Assembly: GCA_963693285.1 (NCBI GenBank)
Contig: OY848922.1
Location: 3,026,923 to 3,090,922, forward strand
Reading direction: 5' to 3'
Origin: Xestospongia muta
Taxonomy: Eukaryota > Porifera > Demospongiae > Haplosclerida > Petrosiidae
Length of the DNA stretch: 64,000 nt
The notes under the pieces are model-generated. The model was given only the letters and a program-made list of their open reading frames with translations. It was not told the DNA's origin and did no database searches. The position numbers and the translations under genes are program-made. Below are positions 21,917 through 37,600 of the stretch, one piece after another (the stretch's first letter is position 1; the number at the start of each line of letters is the position of its first letter).

Positions 21917-22064
21917 CTTTCCCGGTTGAACTACCGCAAAAGTTGCGATTGAGTTGTTATAGCAACAAGGACATAGCAACAACGCACGGGGCGCGGTTCA
22001 TTCACTTCATTGAATCCACGTGCGATATAATGGGTCACCTTTCCTTAAAAACGAGAAGGTCGAA
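21917..22064. promoter_or_regulatory. divergent promoter CIMIP2 / catalase with RFX X-box
   Basis: A 148-bp spacer. At 21953-21966 it reads GTTGTTATAGCAAC, an exact fit to the symmetric X-box form GTTGYYATRRCAAC used by RFX factors at ciliary genes. A further half-site, ATAGCAAC, follows at 21974. The X-box is about 40 bp upstream of the CIMIP2 start codon. The rest is CpG-rich (GCACGGGGCGCGG). Confidence 0.6.
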
Positions 22065-25228
<3,164 letters not shown>

Positions 25229-25706
25229 AGGAACAGGTTTTTGTTGTCTTATTTTTGACATTGTATTAATTAATGTGTGTGAACACTAGTGATAAGGAAA
25301 TGATGTTTGTTTTCCGATTGTTTTTAAAGATGAGGTGGAAAAGTTAATGAACCTGTAAAGTAACTACAGAACATAAAAGTTATAGCAACCTTTGATGATT
25401 AAAGTTGTTAATGCCTGTGACAATACTAGAGCTAGTTTCCTCCATCCATGCAAAGCACACCCATCATAGTAACAGTATAAACTAGTTACTGTGTGCGTTT
25501 TGATGTTTTACATGCACACATGTATTGTATGGCATATAGTACATGCTATTACTATAATAACAAAACTCTCAATTATAGTATTGTATGAGATAACCTCATA
25601 ATTACTACACACCAATACAACAATAGTATAATTTAACAAATCTGCTGATCGATCTTATGTTTGTATTGTGCTAACAAAATTGTAACACACACACAAACTG
25701 GTTATA
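25229..25706. other. intergenic, convergent 3' ends of catalase and WDR24
   Basis: 478 bp of AT-rich DNA holding the two 3' untranslated regions. No open frame, repeat or RNA gene was recognised. Confidence 0.6.
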
Positions 25707-28640
25707 TTAACTTGTTAAACAGGTATGACCACAACCAGATGGACACCATTTATTGTTGGAAAACCATTGCTTGATATGAGAGAAGTGACCTCCATGACCA
25801 CATATCTCACACCATGAGTATAAACCTTTCACAGGTGTGTGACTAAAAGTGAGAGATAATGACATGTACTAGTTGATGATGTCATTTGTCTTACCAAACA
25901 GAGCACAAGTTTAAATATGTCTCACATTTTGAACATTTACTCTTTTGAGCTCCTAAGATCTTGTTACATCGGTCACATCCAATGACATACAATGTAGAGC
26001 TCTATGTTAAGAGTAATGTGCATCATATGAAAGTTATATAAAAACTGACCTGACTAGTTTCTTTAACTTGTTTAAGAGGACAAAGCTTAGTTATATAGGC
26101 TGCCTCTGTTAGCAGCTGGTATTGAGTAAGTAAATCTATCAATGAGTCAATTGGGATATGAATAATTCATAAGATACCAATATAGGAATAGAACCACTGA
26201 AGTAATACAGGTTCTGGAATGAGTCTGATCAGTTTTTCACCTAATACTAATACTACAGTAACACTCATTTGAACATCACCCTAACAATAATGATGATGTC
26301 ATCATTATATCATTATGAAATCACCTTTTCGGCATAGTGTTTCAACATTGCAACCACTTGTTGTGAGTAATCCCATATTGGCGGAGTCAACCCCTGTACA
26401 AATTAGAACTAATATAAGTTATAGGGTGGGTGTGATCAATCATACAGGTGGAAAGGGTTTCTGTGAGTGGGTTGAAGCATAAGTGTGTTGAGAAGATCGA
26501 TGACCACTAGAACCAAAAGATAGGACACCACTAGAAATTGAAAATATTACAACATAATAAAATATAACATGATATTACTATTGATGATCTATATAGTGTA
26601 TAATGTAATACACCATCTTATGTAATAAATTATTTTTTACAAAGTTAATATTTGAATGTTATTCTCAACAAGATTATGTAGATGTAATTTTTTTGCAAAA
26701 TTCATCAAATGCTACTCAAATGACACACCTGTTCCAAATTATCATACCTATGACTACTAGACTCTATTTCTGGTACTTCCAAAGAATGACCTCGACTGAC
26801 TATATCTTGTCGTAGTTGGAAAGGTTCTTTAGGAAGCTAAGTAATTATGGGATATTATAATACAAATTATCTAGGAACTTTACCTCCAACTCTTGCTGGG
26901 TGTGGCTGACACTTCCACTTGTACTACTGTCTGAGTCACTCTCATTATATTCAAAGAACTCAAGTACTAAAGGGGTGTGATTAGTTTCAAATGGCACACC
27001 CTTTTAGCATACCTCCAGCAATATCTGGTTCCTCTTCAGTGGTCTCGCCTTCAGGGGTTGATGAAACTAAATAGACACATAAAACAAAGATATATAAAAT
27101 GATAATGGATGCATAATGAGTAAATGGATACATAAAACAATAGAATGGATATATAAACTCACCTTTATCTTTCTTTTGAAAATTAGACGATGGATCGCTG
27201 CCTTCCCTGTCACTAATTTCTTGAGAACCTTGCAACTAATAATGTAATTTATTAATCATATTTTCAATATTAACATAATATTAATAATACTTGTTTCTCA
27301 GATTCACTCAATTCCTTGTGTTTCTCATTAGCTAAATGCAATGGTAGAAGACCCAATGTAGAGCACTGAGGATCTTGTCCACAATAGAGTAATTTTAATA
27401 ATAACCACGTACGAGCTCCATCTGTCTTGTTATGATTTAGACATACCTACATTAGCTTAATGAGAGACCTCAATAGGGGTTTACTCACTTGATAGTTGTG
27501 GTCACATAGTTTATCAACTGGTTGTCCCTCTAATATGTAGGACTTAGCACATGATTTAAAATGGATTAACCATTGCTAGAAGATTAGATGGATAAATTGA
27601 ATAGGATAGATGGATGGGATTAGAAAGAAGGACATATGGACAGTGCAATATTAGGTGCTAGACTTACATCTTCATCATTAATGTATTCATGGAGATAGGA
27701 TGTATGTCGAAGAAATGATTGCTGATAAGGATCAACTTCTTGTTTACGAAATTGAATTGGGTTTCTAGACAAAGCACTATTTACACTAATGGACAACTGT
27801 ATCATGTATCATTACATAATATACCTTGAAGTCTGGTGTGTTTTAGTTCTTTGAGAACAGGAATCACTACAAGATCTTGCAATTGGTCCATCAGGTCGCA
27901 GTGATATACACACAGGAGTCTAGAATGGAAAATGTGGAACACAAAAACAACAAATGTGAAATTGACAACTTGAAATTGATGTATTGTCAAGTGATTCTTT
28001 TCATTTATTATCTAGGTTTTGTCAAAACAATCAAAGATATTTTGGAGTCAATAAGTGAAACATAGTCAGAAATAACTGGTAATTAGCAATGTTTAGTAGT
28101 TCTTTTCATTGTATTCCTTTCTTTTATAAATTTTATAATTTGACAAAAGTCATTTTCAAAGCAATACATTAAATTTAATTCTTCCCATTATTGTATAGTA
28201 CACTCATAGCTCTTACTGCTTTATCAGTAGGATGGTTGGCATCTGTCATAGTCTGTTGTATAAGACGACAATCTTTAGCACAAGATAACAGTACATCCTC
28301 AGAAAGCCAAAGGAAATCTAATGCATCAATTACATGTTACATACAATCATGTCACATGACAAACCTGTGACATCATCAGTATGTTCGGAGAATGTAGCAT
28401 ATTGTATGAATGGCCGTCTAGTATCCCATACAGCAACAGTATTGTCCAGTAAATGAGAACAACTAGTAATATATTTAGGTCACATGATTTGCATGTGAGA
28501 CTTTTATACCTAGAGAGATGATTTCTGTGTTGAGGTCTCCATCTTACTCTTGCAACGGAGAAGAGAGCATTTATTACATTCATTTCTTTAGCTCTAGCAG
28601 TTTGGATGTCATAAACCTGTATAGTTGTATAGTAAGAGAA

Positions 28641-28692
<52 letters not shown>

Positions 28693-29794
28693 CTTTATCA
28701 TTTTATCTCTGCCAGCTGACACAATACGATGTTCTAGTTCCAAGTGCCATGCACATGAGTAGGCGGGGCCAATATGAGCAGCAATTTGTTTCATTGCTGT
28801 CTCAGAATGTCTTCGATCCCAAACCTATCAGCATTAAAATCAATACACACACATGAGATGTACATGTGTCTATACCTGACAAGACCCATTCTCAAAGCAA
28901 GCAGCAAAGTAATGATCATTATGAGGATTATACTAAAATAGAAAAAATATATATACCTAAAGGAGATTCATTTATTATCTAGTATTGTTCGTTAACAGTA
29001 CATCATATTACTATAATTATAGTAAATTATATATGCTAAAAATATGCTTTATAATACACCTGTACATCACGGACACTATCTGGACCAGTATATCGACCAA
29101 CAAGATTCTTTTGACGTGTGTCCTAAAGGAAGGGGTGGAGTCTAATTAATCATTTTTGCTTATCAACTTACAAAGCAGACCATAGTGCTATCTTGAGATC
29201 CACTAAGAAGAATATTAGTTTCTCTCGGATGATAACATAATCTGTTTACTGCACGTTGATGAACTTCTTCAAAAACATGACCTAATGATGATGTAATATT
29301 TAGTCATTGTCTATCTTCTTTCTCACTGAGTTTGGATTTAGTTCTCTTATTGAGGTCCCACAAAACAACACTAGCATTTGTAGGAGCTGAGGCAAGTTGA
29401 TTCTCTAGAGATAGGACATTAAGGAGGGAGATAAAGAGAATGGTGAAAATAGACTATCTATTTGATGTACCATCTTTAGGGTTCCATTGGACATGATTGC
29501 TTGAGAAATTTAAGTTGAGTTGTTTCTGTGGCAGATTACACAAATCAAACAAAACTTTCAATTTCTCGGTCACATCAATGATAGTAAAAACTACAAGGAA
29601 CGAGTAAACAACAAATATTATATTAATATGACATACTTTTGCGACCAACTACAGCTATTTTTGTACCATCTTTATTAGCACATATTGCATTGGCTGGAAA
29701 TTGAGTACTAAGGACACTCTTTTCATTACATGGACCTCCTTCTATAGAAAATACATAAAAATGAGGTAGGTGGTGTCCTTCACTTACTTTTCAT
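25707..29794 (-). CDS. WDR24: WDR24, GATOR2 complex subunit
   Basis: GATOR2 subunit that promotes mTORC1 signalling by opposing GATOR1 at the lysosome. The first coding exon is 7 nt (ATGAAAA at 29788-29794). Then come a WD40 propeller with [80 protein letters not shown] and [18 protein letters not shown], an acidic linker ([18 protein letters not shown]), and a C-terminal zinc domain ending [20 protein letters not shown] then [10 protein letters not shown], close to the human end. About twenty short exons. An intron holds a (CT)n run. An alternating pattern of exons and 50-bp introns continues throughout. It is divergent from CNOT2. Confidence 0.9.
28643..28690. repeat. (CT)24 microsatellite
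   Basis: Uninterrupted CT dinucleotide run of about 48 bp next to a WDR24 exon. Read on the minus strand it would give an Arg-Glu run, but it lies in the intron just after MIKV. Confidence 0.95.
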
Positions 29795-30104
29795 TTTGCA
29801 AACATCAAACCACGCCCATCTTTTATCCAACGATTTTTTGTGCTGTGGGCGTGGCAATAGAAGGTGTGGTTTCTGGCACGTGAATGTTATAATTTTGGAA
29901 CTGATCACCCTCGAAAAGAGGTTGTTTATATCTGCAACTTAAACTTTTATTAAGGAGGCCTCTAAAAGAAGGAGAGTAAAAGAAACATCTATTGTCAGTG
30001 GTTCTAAACCATAGATATGTAGTGAGTCTATAAACTCAGATACCACTCACTTAATTACATCTTCTAGTTATCCTGTACCCACAAATCGTAAGACCAGTCA
30101 AGAT
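29795..30104. promoter_or_regulatory. divergent promoter WDR24 / CNOT2
   Basis: 310 bp between the start codons. The part near WDR24 is GC-richer, with GCTGTGGGCGTGGCAATAG. The frame upstream of the CNOT2 ATG is open back to about 30015, so a longer CNOT2 start from an unseen exon is possible. Confidence 0.45.
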
Positions 30105-33100
30105 ATGACTACAACTACGGCAGGAGTGAGTGTGTCAGGTGGGTATGGGTACATAGATATTAATAAGCCCCTGTAATTTGTTCCAATTGTAGCCCCTTCA
30201 TTACTTCATAATTAATATTGTTGTTAATGAAGTCTTTTTGCCAAAACTCCCTTTTTCTGTTATTTTTGTTTGCGGCACATCACATGATGACACTAATATT
30301 TTCTATTTAATCTTTGCAGCATTACGAAGAGGAATAACATTGACTCCTTTGGGAATGCCAAAGAAAAAGGTAGCTATTGTCACAACAAAATAATCAATTT
30401 GTTTGTTTGTTTGTTTATTTGTTTGTTTGTTTATTTGTCATAGGAAATGGAGGATGACTTCATGACAACTACTTACCTCAATCCGTCCATGTTTCCTCAA
30501 AAAGATGTAAGGATATATGGACATGTTGTCATAACTACAGCTTTGTACTGTGTATTAAATGGTCATATTTTATTTTATAGGGTATTAATCCAGGACTATA
30601 TGGTGGAGCAAGTGGCTCAGCTAAACCTCCTCAACAACAAACGTCTACTTATTTACCCTCATCTGTGACAGGAATCACAACAGGTTTTCAAGGACTATCT
30701 GTACATTCATCTGGTTCTCGAGGACTAAATAATATACCACCTGTAAGACTCTGGCCACATTCACAAACCACACCCCTTAAAATAACCTATCCTTTTTAGT
30801 TTAGTCGTTCCTCTACTACACCATCTGGCTATACAAATATGGCAGCCATGACAGGGATGTCTCAGTTTGGTGCTCCATCACCTCCTCCTGGTCGAAATAG
30901 TTTATTTCTTAATAGTCTCCCAAGTAGTATGTCATCACAAGGATTGGGAACAACAAAGCATGTTCCGCGTCCAAACACATTAGCATCTGCTATTAGCAGG
31001 TATCATAAGGAGTGAATATAGTCACTGTTAAAGGGCAATTACATTAGACTAGAGAATAATTATTATGCTTTAAAACTAAGCTATTTCTAGTACAAGCTGT
31101 GTTACTTATAGATAACAAATCATAAGTTACTCAACAGGTCTTACCTGGTGATATACATGTATGTAGTTTAGAAATGCCCATTGAAAAAAACATAATGTTA
31201 AATTGCTATGGTTACTGTCTTATTATGTATTCATTGATAGTGGTGTTCCAATGAATTCATATGGAGGACTGGGTAATGGTCGAAGCATGATGAGTCCTTT
31301 TGGATCATCAGGGTACAGCAGTTCTTGTAAGTACATGTACTATATGTCAATAACATAATGACATTGTTTATTTTAGTATCAGAAGTTAGTGGTCAAAGTT
31401 TTGATCCTTCAGAGTTTCCAGTATTAAGCGCTCGAGCTCATCAAGAGTCTGGTCTAACAGGTCCTGCTAGACCTGGTTATGGTATGTTGTTGTGAATGTA
31501 GTACTGTCTCTATATGTCTCTTGTAGCTGGTCAAATTAGCAAACCATCCGAGAGTCCACAAGAGTTTCAAATGAGAGTAGAAGACTTTCCATCTTTACCA
31601 GGTAGCTCAACAAAAACAACAGGTTAGTTTATTAGAGTGAAATGTGTGTGTGTGTCATATAAAATCTCTGATAGAATCATTGGAAACATCTCAAGAAAAC
31701 TCATTAACAGTGAGTAATAATGTTATGTTTTTATCTCTTTTAATTTTATTTATTTTCTTTATTAGTTGTCCTCATCAAATCCATTACCAGGTAAGCTTCC
31801 TTTATCATTATAATAGTTGTAGGAGGAGGACTTACTTTTATGTAGAGAACAGAAGTACTTTAACATATGACCCAGCACCTGGAGCTAACAAAGAAAGGTA
31901 GGTGGAACTCTAATATTACCTTTAATTGTTATATTATCTGTTCATTAGATCTCTAACAATAGGGGCTGTGGGTGCTACTAAAGCAACAACTCGTAAAGCA
32001 GGTGAGATAGTCATCCCCTTACTGAAAATAGAGATTAGCACAGACTATTGTTTCACAAATTATTAAATCTCTTAGCTACAATCAAGAGAGAATCACTAGC
32101 ATTTATCTAATAAGTCTTGAGGTCTCTTATAAATTTGTTTAGTATCCACAATCTCTACAAAAAGACTTGAGACTAATATAGAAGTGAGCAACCCTGCAAA
32201 ATTTAAGCATTGTACAAGCTTCAAGTTAATCTTTATGCATTAAATGAGTAACTGATAATGTCTGTTGCTTCCTTGGAAAATGCAAAGAACAAAACTCCAA
32301 ACCTCAGCAACAAATTTCTAGTGTGGAGAAAATGTCAATGAATAATTTTACTTACACTTTATATCACTGGTATAGAAAAATAAAATTTGAAAACATGAGT
32401 ACTAGTAATTTTCCAATAGATAACAATACAATGACTTCTGGTCACTAATCCATATAGTGACTTGTAACTGACTAATTCCATTACTTGCATTATGTTTAGA
32501 GTAACTAATTTAATAGTATTTATCAATTATATTTTCAGTAAATGTACCACCAAGTATGGTTCAAGATCACTATGGGATGGTTGGGTTATTAACTTTTATA
32601 AGGGGAGCAGAAACAGACCCAAATCTTGTTGCCCTAGCATTAGGAAGGTAGGAGAAATATGACCTTTGTACTACTTACTTTGTCATTTTCTTTATACAGT
32701 GATCTTACTACATTAGGACTGAATCTAAACTCACCAGAGTGAGTCATTCTGAGATTGCCATCCTCTTTCCAAATCTTATATTAATTCATACTCATAATTT
32801 TCTAAGATCAATTTCAGATTCACACTCTTTCTCTTCTCATCATTATTATTATAGGAGTCTTTACAGTACATTTGCTTCTCCTTTTGCAGACTCACCTAGT
32901 CGGCCTCAAGACATAGGTATGTGACCTCTCCAACTAGTCAACTACATAAGGACATTATTGTTCTCTTCACAGATTATGCAGTACCACAAGAATACTTGAT
33001 ACACTCATTTATAAGAGATAAAGTAATATTGTAATCATTATATGAAATAACTTTTGAGCTCATCTTTATTTTAGCTTGCTCCTATCCGGTTGCCCAAGTA

Positions 33101-33463
33101 TAATGAAGACTTGTTGTTTTATCTTTATTATACAAGTGGTGGAGATTTGTTACAATTACTAGCTGCACACGAATTGTAAGAATCTTTCTGTCTAATAATA
33201 ATAGAACACACACCCTCTTTGTATACAGATATTCTCGAGACTGGCGATACCATAAAGAAGAGAGAATATGGATTACAAGAGCTCCTGGTATGAGGCCTAA
33301 TAAAGTGGAAGCATCTTATGAAGAAGGAACATATTGTTATTTTGATATGATGACATGGAGGAAAGCACATCGGGATATGAAAGTGGAATATGACAGACTA
33401 GCAGAGAGACCTCAAATCCCTCCAGCATTTACGTCTCAACATTCTGTCTCTATGAATGCATGA
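30105..33463 (+). CDS. CNOT2: CCR4-NOT complex subunit 2
   Basis: Structural subunit of the CCR4-NOT deadenylase and transcription complex. Starts MTTTTAGVSVSALRRGITLT. The N-terminal half is Ser/Gly/Pro-rich (TTYLNPSMFPQKDGINPGLY, MAAMTGMSQFGAPSPPPGR) with the conserved segments DPSEFPVLSAR and FQMRVEDFPSLPG. The C-terminal NOT2/3/5 (NOT box) domain runs from MVQDHYGMVGLLTFIRGAET through LGLNLNSPESLYSTFASPFA, PIRLPKYNEDLLFYLYYTSG, ELYSRDWRYHKEERIWITRA and YCYFDMMTWRKAHRDMKVEY to the end. About fifteen exons. The intron 32002-32539 (about 540 bp) holds no gene. Convergent with PPIL3, 185 bp between stops. Confidence 0.93.
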
Positions 33464-33521
33464 TGTATTGTGACATCATTGTGTGTCATATGTTGTTATA
33501 ACATGTTACCCAATGGCTCAA

Positions 33522-33583
33522 GACATGTGCATGTGATAGTCACGTGTCAAATACATATAATATCATGTGATAGTCACATGATA
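33522..33583. repeat. two related hairpins in the CNOT2 3' region
   Basis: A perfect 10-bp stem, TATCATGTGA / TCACATGATA, with loop TAG lies at 33561-33583. Just before it, GACATGTG...CACGTGTC (33522-33548) forms a looser stem around the same ATGTGATAGTCAC core. Both lie between two convergent genes, so they may serve mRNA 3' ends on either strand; this is inference. Confidence 0.5.
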
Positions 33584-33648
33584 CTCTGCCTTGTTGCCTC
33601 TACATTCAAGCATAATGAAATATTGTGGTATCTTTGTTAAAGAGTGAA

Positions 33649-34022
33649 TTAGTCTGCTAGAGGATTTGCATGAATTGTTACTCTTCTCAAATATAACTCT
33701 TGTGTTGGTCGATAAGTTTTTTCATTAACTGGTACCTTTTCTAAATCGTCCAATGTTTCAAATCCATCAATTACCCTGTCAGGAAAAAAGTTAAATTTAA
33801 TTCAGAAAATCTTGTATATAGTCCTTTAAATGTACAGTGTACTAGATTCATTTAAACAAATTGTTAAAAGACAGTAATTTTATACTCTTACTTGCCAAAG
33901 ACAGAATATTTCATATCAAGATTAGGTTGTTTAGCATATGTAATGAAGAACTGAGAACCATTAGTATCTGAGTGGCCACTATTAGCCATGGACACTATAC
34001 CACGAGTACTGTGCTGAAATGA

Positions 34023-34055
<33 letters not shown>

Positions 34056-34596
34056 GTTTGGTTGATTACCTTTAGTGTTTCCTGAAACTCATCTTCAAAT
34101 TTTTTACCCCATATGCTTGTACCACCTTTACCAGTTCCTGTAAACAGCAACAACCAATGAGAGGCATAAACAAGGAGAGAGAGTACTAACCTGTTGGATC
34201 ACCAGTCTGAACTATAAACCCTTTTATATTTCTGAAAAATGAAAAAAGAAAATGATTGTCAATTTTAAATCATAAATAAATGTTACCTGTGAAAGACACA
34301 GTCATTGTAATAACCACTGGCACACAGAGCAAGAAAATTCTAAGAGAAAGATCATTTATGCAAGGACATTTTGAGGACATTTCGATACAATATCAAATGT
34401 GTCAATAGATAGAGTGGGAGTAGAGATATAGTCTCAGATATAACTCAGAAAAGAGACAGTTATGAAAAGACTTACTTCACATGTTTTTGGTACTAAATCG
34501 CAGAAAAGTTCAATTTTAATGTCACCCAAATCTGTATGTAATGTCACAGACTACAAGGAGTGAAGGAAAGGAAGAACGTGTGCTGAGACTTACCAT
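33649..34596 (-). CDS. PPIL3: peptidyl-prolyl isomerase-like 3 (cyclophilin)
   Basis: Cyclophilin of the spliceosome-associated PPIL3 group. The first coding exon is just ATG (34594-34596), followed by donor GTAAGT. The protein, about 160 aa, reads [80 protein letters not shown], then [40 protein letters not shown] and HANPLAD. The Arg of FHR, the Gln of GSQFF and the Phe residues of the active site are kept. Residues match the human protein closely over the full length. About seven short exons. Divergent from the multi-pass membrane gene, 82 bp between starts. Confidence 0.93.
34023..34055. repeat. (ATT)n microsatellite
   Basis: About eleven ATT units inside a PPIL3 intron. Confidence 0.9.
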
Positions 34597-34678
34597 TTGT
34601 AATTCAAATGAAGGTGTGGCTACTTGATATAATAACTATTAATTAACTAGACTACCCATAGTAGAAGTGCAAGCTACA
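34597..34678. promoter_or_regulatory. divergent promoter PPIL3 / membrane protein
   Basis: 82 bp separate the start codons. AT-rich with no TATA box placed at a typical distance. Role inferred from position. Confidence 0.4.
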
Positions 34679-37600
34679 ATGCAGGGCCGTTTACTTGTTT
34701 TGTTACTTCTCTCTCTAACACCTTTGTTCTCTTTTACTAATGAAATTACTCTGTCTGAACTACTGCAAAATGCAAAGAGGGAAGGCATCCTTAACGACAC
34801 ACAGGTGAAAGCTCTATTGCAGTTGGCACAGAAGACCAGGGTCAAGGGAGATGATATATTAGGGGATAGAGAAGTCAAACCATCACAGCATGGGTTGTTT
34901 ATGAAGATGTATAATCAGCTGACATTACTGAATGTCTTATATTTCAGTGGAACATTATTGATTATAGGGGCATACTCTTTACTGATGGGTATAGCATGGG
35001 AGCATTGTAACAGCACTGGCATTAGTACTGTCATGGTTGGGCAGACATTGATATTTGGTGTGATTGGAATGAGTTTATGGAGTACGAGCTACCAATTCTT
35101 AGGAGGACTGTGAGTTGTTTTTATTATTATGTTTTCCCATACACATATGTACCTTTACAGAGGCAGAGACACGACTCAAAAAGTGGGGGGGCTCAGTCAA
35201 AAAAACTTATATGTTAATTAGTGTAAATTGAAATTGCAGCTGCTAGAGAGTTCACACAATGTAACATTTTTTACACTATACTGACTATCACTCACCCACA
35301 TATATAATTGCCTTCTTTGCAAAGTGGGGGGGGGGGCCATGCTCCCCCAATTTAAAAAGTGGGGGGGCTCAAACCCCCTGCCCCCCCAGTATCTCTGCCA
35401 ATGCCTTACCCAATGCCAATAGGATATGCTGTGCCTATAAATACTAAGTGTACTATAATATTATTCTCCTCTGTACCTATACAGTAATTTATGTGAGATC
35501 TTATCCCCTTAATGACATGTACATTGTCTGTACCAATACATATGTTATTGCTTTAGTCTCATGTTAATAATATTATGTTATTATTCTACTTTAGACTGTG
35601 TTCTATAAGTACTGCTTTAGTACCCTACACTGTGTACTGGATACAACGATCATTACAAGTCTGGCCAGTTGATGATCCTGGAGTATTTCAAGGTTTCCGA
35701 TTATATGTTCGACCGGGATGGGTTGTCATGGAGATTGCCACTGTTGTTGTAGGACTGATATATCTTTTTATGGTCCAGTTCCCATTCCTTTTGGCCCCAA
35801 TCTCATTCTGTCTTTGGTTCCTGTCAATGGATATTGCTCCACTAATGCCACAATGGACTGGAAACAATTCTTTTGAAGTTCGTCGTACAGTTTCCATTGT
35901 GTTTGGACTGGGTCTCATTCTTGCTGGACGAGGAATGGAATGGACACTTGGAAGCGAGCCTGATTTCGGGTTTTGGCTTTATTTATTTGGTCTAATTGCA
36001 TTTTGGTTTTCTTTGATCTTTCATCCAACAACTTCTAATCCTTTACATCACTCGCTGTTTTTTTTGATCAATGTTACTTTAGTTTTAATTGGTAGTCATC
36101 TTAATCGAGCTACTTTTCATTTTTTTGGTACTGTTGGGGTTGGAATAATGACATATTCAACATTTTCTGAAAGAAGAATAAAGCGATCATTTCTTTTTTG
36201 GTTTTTGAAAGCTCTTGTGGTAATCGCTTTGTTAGCTCAGGCTATTAAGAATCGTGGTAGTATTGAAGTTGTTAACGCTATAGTTAGTTTTGTTTCATTC
36301 AATGTAGAGTCATTGATGTATATACCATCTGGTGAAGTATATTGTTTGTTTATTTTGTTCACTAATTTGGGTTTTGTGGCTGCAGTGCCATCATTACATC
36401 ACACCCTCTCACTTTGGGTCATCCAACTGGATTTCTTACCAGAAATACTAAGTCTTTTCTCATTAGCTGTCCTCACTTTTCACCTCCCAATAGCTCAATA
36501 TTTAATAAGAAGAAATCACACTCCATCTACTTTAAGTTTCTTGGCATATAGAGGAATAATGAGTGTAGCTATTAGCTTTATTCTTGTCTTTTTAAGACAG
36601 CCATGGTTTGTTTGGGTTGGTAGTATAGGTATTCCATTAATAGCTATGATCTGGCAACCTCGGAATTATACTGAGTCAGTGAAAGTGAAGACAAAGACAG
36701 CTCAGTTTGTTCTCTTGCTTATCTCAATTGGAATGTCAACATACTTTCAATCCAACATCTTTTATCTCATTTCATGTTTATGTATGACTACAGCTGTGTT
36801 GACCATGTTGGGACAAGATGAATGGGTGTCAGCATTTGGTTGTGTTATTTCTGTGTTCCTGATCTTTCTTGCAATACCTTTGCAGTCAAAGTTTATGTTA
36901 GCTATTGGTAGCATCTATGTATTTGGATATCTCAGTCATTTAGCATATGTTGTGTTTCGAAAAAGTGTCTTATTTCCGTTGGCTTTAGTCAGTCTGGGAA
37001 TTAGCATGATTTACATTGGTATAATCTATCAATATTATCAAGATACTTTATATGAGAACAGTTTAAAATTGATGCCAATTAGTTGGTACAATGTTATAGA
37101 GAATGGAGCTAAAGGACTTGGTAGTGATTGGTATCCACATTTTAAAGAAGCTAATTTTTCTTTTTCTAGTCTACTGTCTTCTCCTTTATTGTGGGTATTT
37201 TATCCTGGACCATTGATACACTCTTTGGCAAAGGAGTCTGTCCCATATGCTAGTTATGGGTGTAGTTTTGGAATGTTGCTTGTGTTGATGTTGATGGGGT
37301 ACTTAAAAATTAATGAAAAATATTGTCCAGATCTGAGATCTTCTGTAAAGGTGAGCAACCTTTAACCTTGGTAAGAGTAAGATTGGGTGGAGCTATGGTG
37401 GTGCACCCTAACAAGTTCATGTTTGTTTAACTTCACCTGTTTTACATACATAGTTAATTGAGAATGATGTCATTTATTTTCTTCATCTAATGTTGATACA
37501 ACATGATACGTCATGTGATTACCCCTGTACACAGCATGGCCCCATTATGCAGGCCTAATTTAATGTATGCCATGATATTTTGGTAACACACAGATTTAAG

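Noticed and set aside
28609..28794. Frame with a long Arg-Glu run
   Set aside because: The run is translation of the (CT)n microsatellite in a WDR24 intron; only the part ending in DKMIKV is exon.
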